From Rhizophagus sp. LPA8_4_AMF (lineage: Eukaryota; Glomeromycota; Glomeromycetes; Glomerales; Glomeraceae), in contig JADRCO010000264.1 of NCBI GenBank assembly GCA_021464525.1, positions 1-40,205 of the forward strand: a DNA stretch of 40,205 nucleotides. The letters are read 5' to 3'. Every line of letters begins with the position of its first letter. The first letter of the stretch is position 1. The translations under genes were made by a program, and so were the position numbers. A model generated the notes under the pieces. The model did not search any database. It had not been told where the DNA came from and worked only from the letters and a program-made list of their open reading frames with translations. Shown here in pieces: positions 34,097 through 40,205 of this stretch.

Positions 34097-34745
34097 TACC
34101 CAGCTATGCTTTAAATAGAAATTTCTTTTCAATATTTTACCCAAATAACTTTTTAAATATCGGTCAAAAAAAATTATCAAAATTTTATAACGATTTCATG
34201 ATCTAAGCTACACAAGATTAATATAATTGTACGAATAAATTTTATTAATAATCTATATTAAAATTACTTTCATTTAGTAAAAGTGTTATTATCCGATATA
34301 TCCATTATAATTAACATTGTTAAATGTATTGATCACGAAAAGAAATATTCTAAACGACGCAAAAAAAAAATAAAATATAGAAGTATGTCAACAAATAGTA
34401 TCTAATGAATTTTATTTTCTAGAAACTATTTATTAACAAATTAACGAGAAATATTATTATACTTGTTAACAAATTAACAAAAATACTATTAAATCTTAGA
34501 TCGGGAAAATAAAATTAAATGATTAGGTTCTTTATTTAGTTAATTTTTAAAAGATGTTTATCCTTTGTTTATCATATGTTCTAAATACAGTACAATATAA
34601 AAGAAATAAAGAAATATAAAATTAATTAATAAAAAGAATTATTATGCGACCTATTAGGATTTAGGGTAAATCGTTATTTTGTCAGTAAAAAGAATAGGAC
34701 GATGTGTATATATATAAATAACATTAATTAATTAAAAAATTAAAA
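34097..34745. other. AT-rich stretch without genes
   Basis: No open frame with coding character is present. The segment holds repeated short motifs such as TTAACAAATTAAC and GAAATATTAT but no clear element. Confidence 0.35.
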
Positions 34746-35340
34746 AACTATATAGTTATTGGATGGGGAGAACAACGGTTTACCACAAAACCCTGACAAA
34801 TAATATCGACAGTCTACAATCCCGACACCAAGATCCCGATAAACCCAAATCTCGATTGAAACAAATTTCCAATAGCAATAAATCCTAAATCTTGGCAGTT
34901 AAAATCCAGAATTTTTTTTTTAAAAAAAAATTATATTAATATTCCAATTAAGCATTAAGCGTAAAAATGATGTGGCGCAGTACCGAGTCTTAATTATATA
35001 ATTAAAATATAATTTGTATTAACTGTTAACGTAAAACGCAAAATGCTACTATATTATTAATGAAAATTACAATGAAAATTTTTTTTATTTTAATTAAAAG
35101 GACTATGTACAATATATTACTAGATTACTAGTCTATTCCTTGTCTTCTAAAATTAGAAACTATTACACTAAAAATTTACTAATCTCAAGTGGATTTTGAC
35201 TGTCAAAATTTTAGATTATCAGGATTCTGAGACCGTCATTTTTGATTCAATCGGTATCGGGATTGGATATTATGGTTGACAGGATTTTTGTGAGATCCCG
35301 GAGGGCAACATATCAGGGTGCCAAACCAACAACTATAGTT
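34746..35340. mobile_element. Fold-back / MITE-like element with long degenerate inverted termini
   Basis: The left part (34746-34911) and the reverse complement of the right part (about 35183-35340) share, in order, AACTATA..GTT.TTGG, CACAAAA.(C)CTG.CAA, ATAATATC, CAATCCCGA.ACC, GATTGAA.CAAA and TGGCAG or TGACAG followed by T.AAAATCCA. The inverted termini are about 150-165 bases and quite diverged, around an AT-rich core of roughly 270 bases with no coding capacity. Each end carries a small palindrome (AACTATATAGTT left, AACTATAGTT right). No clean target-site duplication is seen. This fits an old non-autonomous DNA transposon. Confidence 0.55.
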
Positions 35341-35838
35341 TGGTTGTAACTGAACAGCTAACTTTAAGCGTGGCACAAGAATGTGACTATAAATGATGTC
35401 AAATTACGATAATGGCTTGCAGGATCATGTTTCAATTGTTTCATATAAATGAGCTATTAACATATAACTGAATCTAAATGACGTAATGCGTCAAAAATAT
35501 CAGAGATATTAATGGTATCCTTAGCCTAAAAAAATATCACGTGTCAAAAACTGCACGATCCTGTTTGGCTGCATAATAAACCAAATTAAGTAACCGTAAA
35601 ATCGACAGCGCCCTTTTCTTTGACGCTAACTCTGTTTAACCTTGAAATTAAAATTATTTCTGCGACCAAATTTTGTGATCATCATTTTTACTATTTTTGG
35701 CATAATGATGAAATTCTGTATTATGTCTGTGTACTAAAACGTTTTAAGTTTCAAATTAGTTTCAAAATATTCGATTTAGCCATCACTTATTGTTTCTTTC
35801 ATTCATTTTTTTTCACTCCCGCTGGTTATCGGGCGAAA

Positions 35839-36537
35839 ATGAATCATTTCATTCGACTTTTATTTGTCCTATCTTCCTTGTTCTTCCTCGTCTCTAATAC
35901 TCACGCTTGCCTATGCACTAAAAATTTAGGTGTGGGATTATACTGTGGTGGCGAATTGTCGTTTACTGGCGGTGGTAAATAATAATAATTTTTTACTTTC
36001 ATATGCATTTAAAATACGTTTTTACTTATAATTATTCGATTCTTACTAGGTAGTGATTGTGGTTCGGAAACCTTATGGAATTGTACTGGTAAAGGCAAAG
36101 TAGCCGAGGCAGTATCTCCTTGCGTGTTTGGCTGTTGTGGGATTACTGGTATAAATAGTTCCTGTTGTAGTGAAACTGGATGTTCTGGATGTTCTGAGCC
36201 ATACCCACCAAAATCTCCTCAAATTCCTACACCGACCATATCAAGTACTTCAAATATACCTACACCTTCAATAACATCAACAATACCTATACCCTCATCA
36301 CCAGCCACAACGCTACCACCTTCGCAAACACTGAAAATTGTAATCGGTGCAGTTAGTGGCATTGTGGGTACCGCACTTATTATAGTGATTGGAGTTTTTG
36401 GTTATAAATGGAATCAAAGAAGAAGACAAAACCAGGATGACATTATGAGAATTCCCGGTAATAATATACAAAACCAAAATGAAATCTTGAGAATCCCCGG
36501 TAATAGTACTGTAGGAAACAAAACCAGGGTAGTATGA
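35839..36537 (+). CDS. Cys-rich single-pass membrane protein, paralog A (2 exons, 207 aa)
   Basis: ATG 35839 opens a signal peptide (MNHFIRLLF..., hydrophobic to about residue 23, then CLC). Intron 35975-36049 (GTAAAT...TAG, phase 1) joins the two exons. The ectodomain has 12 cysteines (24, 26, 36, 49, 57, 70, 74, 75, 84, 85, 90, 93), with YCGGEL, TLWNC and CVFGCCGITG motifs. A Pro/Ser/Thr stalk (about 96-140), likely O-glycosylated, leads to a TM helix at about 142-164, then KWNQRRR as the stop-transfer, and a short cytoplasmic tail with a repeated QxxIxRIPGN motif. It should sit in the plasma membrane with the Cys domain outside. The Cys domain resembles small secreted proteins of these fungi, from memory. 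Function unknown; a surface sensor or wall-anchored protein is possible. Confidence 0.85.
36430..36510 (+). repeat. Two-copy 42-base repeat in the cytoplasmic tail, paralog A
   Basis: Units at 36430-36471 and 36472-36510 encode NQDDIMRIPGNNIQ and NQNEILRIPGNST. The repeat gives two short linear motifs in the tail and is kept in paralog B (38533-38574 and 38575 on). Confidence 0.75.
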
Positions 36538-36842
36538 TAATAATTTCCGAAAAACTTCCATGATTGGAAACTTTATAATTTATTAAATACTGTAAATAAA
36601 ATTTCGGATAATATCATTAGAGGAATTCGTATTAGGGTTAAGTGCAGACGAAGCGTTAAATTTATCAAATGCTTCCATTGTACATTATGTCTCAGCATTA
36701 CCTTAGTGCGTCTTTGCTTTGGTCGAGAGATTTTGGCAAGTCCTTATATGCGTTATGCGCGTTATGTTTCGCGTGTGCGGAGGCTAGCTATTGTATAAAC
36801 GACAGTACACATAATTCACAAGATTTACATTATTCGTTTATT

Positions 36843-37752
36843 CTGTATTTAATATTATTAAAACAAAAAATTTCTAGTTTTTTAATTAATTAATATTTAT
36901 ATCTAATACTTGTATAATAAAGAATTAATCACATAGTTTTATGGGCAAAAAATTTCAAGTGATTTTATTAAAAAATTGATAACTTATCAATAGGGGGAAA
37001 AAGATTACAGATTTTTTATGTTTCTAGGCGGATTTGTAAGGTTTTGAATTTTATAAAAAATATTTTAAATATTTAGACAAAAGATTTAATCTTAAAAGAA
37101 TTTTTAGTAAAAGGCGATATTAACGAAGGAAATAAAGACTTCGATCAGTAACCAAATTTCTATCAATCATGTGCGGATCAATAAAAAATATTTTTAATTT
37201 CTTGTCATTTGATAGATTTTTAACGTATTCTAACCTTTTTTTAAAATTTACATCAAATTCCATCGTCTCCGTGTTACAAAAATTACAACGTTTCGCTTGC
37301 ATTTATATTGTTATTTATGTTAAAGATTGTGTCATATTAATTCTAATCAGTTGCATTAATAGAAATGCGTTACGTTACGTTACGTTACGTAACTTGTTAA
37401 TCATTAAATGTTTACAGGATTAAGATAATTTGACCAGCATTACTTTAATCTTGGCTGAATTTATAATTTATAATTTTATATAGCAAAAATTGACAAATGT
37501 AAAATAACAACTATAACTAATCAACTGTGCAGTTATTATAAGAAATTTTACATTATATATAAATTAAACTCATTTTCTTCATATTCAGCTTTTAAACTTA
37601 AGCTTTAATTTATATATAAAATTGAATATTGCAACAAACTGAAATACAGTAGTGTAACGTAACTTTTAGAAAATTACTGTAATGTAACGATAAAATTTAT
37701 AAATTACGGTAATACTCTTTTTGGCAAAATACAATGAATATTTATATTATAC
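36843..37752. other. Spacer between the paralog units
   Basis: The spacer is AT-rich. Open frames at 37120-37302 (minus) and 37169-37423 (plus) overlap each other and have no coding character. The only structure is the CGTTA microsatellite at 37368-37387. Confidence 0.35.
37368..37387. repeat. CGTTA pentanucleotide repeat, four units
   Basis: Four perfect CGTTA units end in CGTAAC, making a small palindrome at the 3' side (GTTACGTAAC). Related GTAACGTAAC wording recurs near 37656. It is not the fungal telomere unit TTAGGG. Confidence 0.7.
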
Positions 37753-38899
37753 CTGTGTACAAAATTAATTTCAAAGAGAATATTTGATTTCACCATTTCT
37801 TTTTTTTTTTCTTTCTGTCAAGTGCATTTTTTTTTTCTCATTCCCGCTGGTTATCGTGAAAATGAATCATTTCATTCGACTTTTATTTATCTTAGCCCCC
37901 TTGTTCTTCCTCGTCTCTGATACTTACGCTTGCAGATGCACTAAGAAAAATGGACTTGGATTATACTGTGGTGGCGAATTGTCGTTAACCGGCGGTGGTA
38001 AATAATCATTTTTTACCTTTATATGCATTTAAAATACATTTGTCCTTAATAATTGTTCGTTTCTTGTTATTTAGGTATTGATTGTGGTACGGAAACCTTA
38101 TGGAATTGCAATGGTCTTGGCAAAGTAGCTGATCTAATGTCTTCTTGCGTGTTTGGCTGTTGTGGGATTACTGGTATAAATAGTTTCTGTTGTAGTGAAA
38201 TTGGATGTCCCGGGTGTTCTGAACCATACCCACCAAAATTTCCTCAAAATCAAATACCAACCACATCGGCCACTCCAAATATACCTCCACCTTCAATACA
38301 AACCTCATCAACCACTTCAATTATACCTCCACTTTCAATACCTACACCTTCAAAATCTACACCTTCAATCTCTACATCATCAACAATATCTGTAACCTCA
38401 TCACCAACAACAACTCCATTACCTTCAGGAACACCGAATATTGTAATTGGTACAGTTAGTGGTATTGTGGGTACCGCACTTATTATGGGGATTGGAGTTT
38501 TTGGTTATAAATGGAATCAAAGAAGAAGACTAAACCAGGATGATATTATGAGAATTCCCGGTAATAATATACAAAACCAAGATGGCATTTTGAGAATTCC
38601 CGGTGATACTACTGAAGGAAAAAAAACCAGGATAGTATGATAAAAATTTCCGAAAAAATTAGAAACTTTACAATTTATTAAATAAATAGAATTTTCAAAT
38701 AAAAAAGTAATGTTATTAGCGAAATGCGTATTAGAGTTAAGTATAGAATGCTTTCATGATGTATTGTGCCCTAACATGGTCGAGAGATTTTGGCAAGACT
38801 TTATGTGCGTTATGTACGTTATGTGCGTTAGGTTTCGCGTGTGTGGGTCTAATTACTGTATATACGACAGTTCACATAATTCGCATAATTCGTTTATCC
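37753..38899 (+). repeat. Tandem duplication unit B
   Basis: This is the partner of 35727-36842. Compared with unit A, the coding stalk is 26 codons longer and the downstream 9-base motif TATGTRCGT is present three times (38802-38828) instead of twice. Both differences are slippage-type. Confidence 0.7.
37862..38640 (+). CDS. Cys-rich single-pass membrane protein, paralog B (2 exons, 233 aa)
   Basis: This is a close paralog of the gene at 35839. ATG 37862 starts the same signal peptide (MNHFIRLLF, cut near residue 23). Intron 37998-38074 is at the same position and phase. All 12 cysteines occupy the same residue numbers (24-93), with IDCGTETLWNC and CVFGCCGITG. The Pro/Ser/Thr stalk is longer (about 97-166, with IPPPSIQ and IPTPS units), then a TM helix at about 168-190, KWNQRRR, and the repeated RIPG tail. 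The identical cysteine pattern against a variable stalk and changed surface residues suggests a conserved fold with a stalk that evolves by repeat slippage. Function unknown. Confidence 0.85.
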
Positions 38900-40205
38900 A
38901 AAAGAATTATCCAAAAATAAATAAATAAATATCATATCATCGACGGAGCTAATCACTACCGAAATTAGGGCGGAGTTCCGGGCAGGGTTAAAAATGTTGT
39001 GAAAATTCTGCCTGAAATTTCTCCCTAATGCTGGTATGGTGATGATCCCGACTGGTGAGATTTTTGAAAATACTTACTGTATGAACGATAGACTAATTAA
39101 TAATTTGAAATAAACACTTTATGTATAGCAGATAGATGTATATATATTCAGAATATGTAATTTAAGAGTGGCGCAATTCGTAAAAAAAAGAAAAATTTGC
39201 GTATTTTAACATATAAAATAAAATTTTCTGCGTTTTTTTTAATTATAGTAGCAGATATCCAAAAGTACATAGATATCGAATCGGATTTCATGTAATTAGT
39301 ACGAGAAGATTTAATATGGCTTCAATTGTTTAAACAAAATCTTTCTAAAACTATGTATTTTTCAAGAATTTCTAATAATGATTCCTTTACGTTTACGGAT
39401 GACTGCGGTTCGATAAACGACCAATACATATTACTACTTTTTTTTAATAATATCTCATAATTTCAAGTTATTAATTTAAAGTGGCACAGCTTATCCCAAT
39501 TTCGGGCAGTGTAGATAAACGTGGCAAACATACTCTTATGCGTTTATACTTCGCTTTTAACTATAATTGAAATCAGCCCGACTAATAACCGGTCATTTAA
39601 CTGGTTAAACTCAATTTTGGCTGGACATCTTTTGATCAAAACAAATTAAAAGAATTTTTTTTAAGTAAAATTTTTTAAGCACCTACTTAATTCTGACTTT
39701 AACCGGTTAATGGGTTAACAGCCTTAACTAGCTTTAACCTTGAATAACAATTAATGTGGCTTTCAAATGATGTAATCATAAAAAATTTGGTTTTATTCAA
39801 AATTTGAAAGTACGTGTTATTGAGAAAAAATATAAATTTTTTTATATAAATGACTTGAGGAGGAGAAATATATATATCACTATATATATATTTTGCGATT
39901 CTCCGTCACTAATTAAATGAGGCATGTGATATGATCGACATTATCACGTGACAAAATGGTGATTTCCGCAGAAGGGGTAACATTTTGAGTGTGATACCCT
40001 AATTGTCACACATTAATTATCACATCCCTCCATGATCGACTGATTAGCTCCCCTGCGTCCAATTATATTTTACAAAATAACGATTTATAATAACATTATA
40101 ACAATACCGCGTTTTTAATTATAATAAATTTTTAATAATAAATTTTTTTAATAGATTTTTTAACAATACTATATAAATAAACATACAATATTTAAGTTTT
40201 TATAA
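38900..40205. other. Gene-free end of window with small inverted repeats
   Basis: No supported gene is seen. The stretch holds an imperfect hairpin at 38964-39029 and a looser inverted pair GAGGCATGTGATA (39919-39931) and TATCACATCCCTC (40018-40030). Several A/T runs follow. Confidence 0.35.
38964..39029. repeat. Imperfect 22-base inverted repeat
   Basis: The left arm 38964-38985 starts ATTAGGG and ends GGCAG. The right arm 39008-39029 starts CTGCC and ends CCCTAAT. Hand alignment gives 17 of 22 pairs matching with a 22-base loop. It may be a remnant of a small transposon end. Confidence 0.45.

Larger units (their letters stand above)
35727..36842 (+). repeat. Tandem duplication unit A (membrane-protein gene plus flanks)
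   Basis: Similarity to 37753-38899 begins near CTGTGTAC (35727) in the promoter region, covers the whole gene and its intron, and continues about 300 bases downstream to the ATTCGTTTAT motif. The downstream part is unexpectedly well kept (GGTCGAGAGATTTTGGCAAG in both). It contains a 9-base tandem motif TATRTGCGT or TATGCGCGT in two copies (36745-36762). Confidence 0.7.

Noticed and set aside
35620..35838. Upstream extension of the Cys-rich gene A
   Set aside because: The in-frame start is not needed: ATG 35839 gives a proper signal peptide and matches ATG 37862 of paralog B, while the upstream text is unrelated.
38195..38395. Overlapping plus-strand frame rich in His, Leu and Gln
   Set aside because: Out-of-frame reading of the Pro/Ser/Thr stalk repeat of paralog B.

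Overview
This looks like nuclear DNA of an arbuscular-mycorrhizal fungus, most likely Rhizophagus or a close relative in Glomeromycotina. The basis is very AT-rich sequence, short GT-AG introns of about 65-95 bases, giant RNF213-type AAA+ genes in tandem, fragments resembling a Rhizophagus-expanded gene family, and Cys-rich signal-peptide proteins of a kind common in these fungi. The species call is inference; no marker gene is present.

Layout. (1) 217-12907 (+) and 16319-28941 (+) are two tandem copies of one giant gene of about 3,900 codons with 12 introns at identical positions and phases. The product resembles RNF213/mysterin: an N-terminal CBM20-type starch-binding domain, a helical N-arm, a degenerate P-loop module (SGQGKT), AAA3 (GE[A/T]GCGKT, LLFDEIN, CNPYR), AAA4 (GETGSSKS), the post-AAA4 region and the C-terminal helical E3 shell. 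I find no Cys/His cluster that could be the RING or RZ finger, and in both copies the AAA4 Walker B 'DE' is broken (DH in copy 1, DN in copy 2). (2) 12908-16318 is a spacer with a 148-base insertion in the 3' flank of copy 1 and scattered coding-like fragments. (3) 28942-35726 is a decayed region holding minus-strand pseudogene fragments, a 69-base tandem repeat, a hairpin with a GAAA loop, and a fold-back (MITE-like) element at 34746-35340. (4) 35839-36537 and 37862-38640 (+) are tandem paralogous genes for single-pass membrane proteins: signal peptide, 12-Cys ectodomain, Pro/Ser/Thr stalk, one TM helix, and a cytoplasmic tail with a 14-residue repeat. (5) 38900-40205 is gene-poor, with small inverted repeats.

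Evolution. Both gene pairs arose by local tandem duplication. The giant pair differs visibly over most of its length but carries perfectly identical blocks (391, 137 and 166 bases), a signature of gene conversion. One such block contains a reading-frame break shared by both copies, explained either by a 127-base intron or by a one-base insertion spread by conversion. Each copy also has one private one-base loss in an A-run (copy 1 at 2979-2982, copy 2 at 22373-22376). The window therefore shows either two decaying paralogs or base-level assembly errors; the reading frames otherwise stay well preserved.

How the genes might work together. RNF213 is an antimicrobial, lipid-droplet-associated giant ligase in animals. 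A fungal tandem pair keeping the glycan-binding and AAA parts but lacking the canonical zinc modules would be a candidate RING-less mysterin system. Any role in sensing intracellular bacteria, such as the endobacteria of these fungi, is only a hypothesis.
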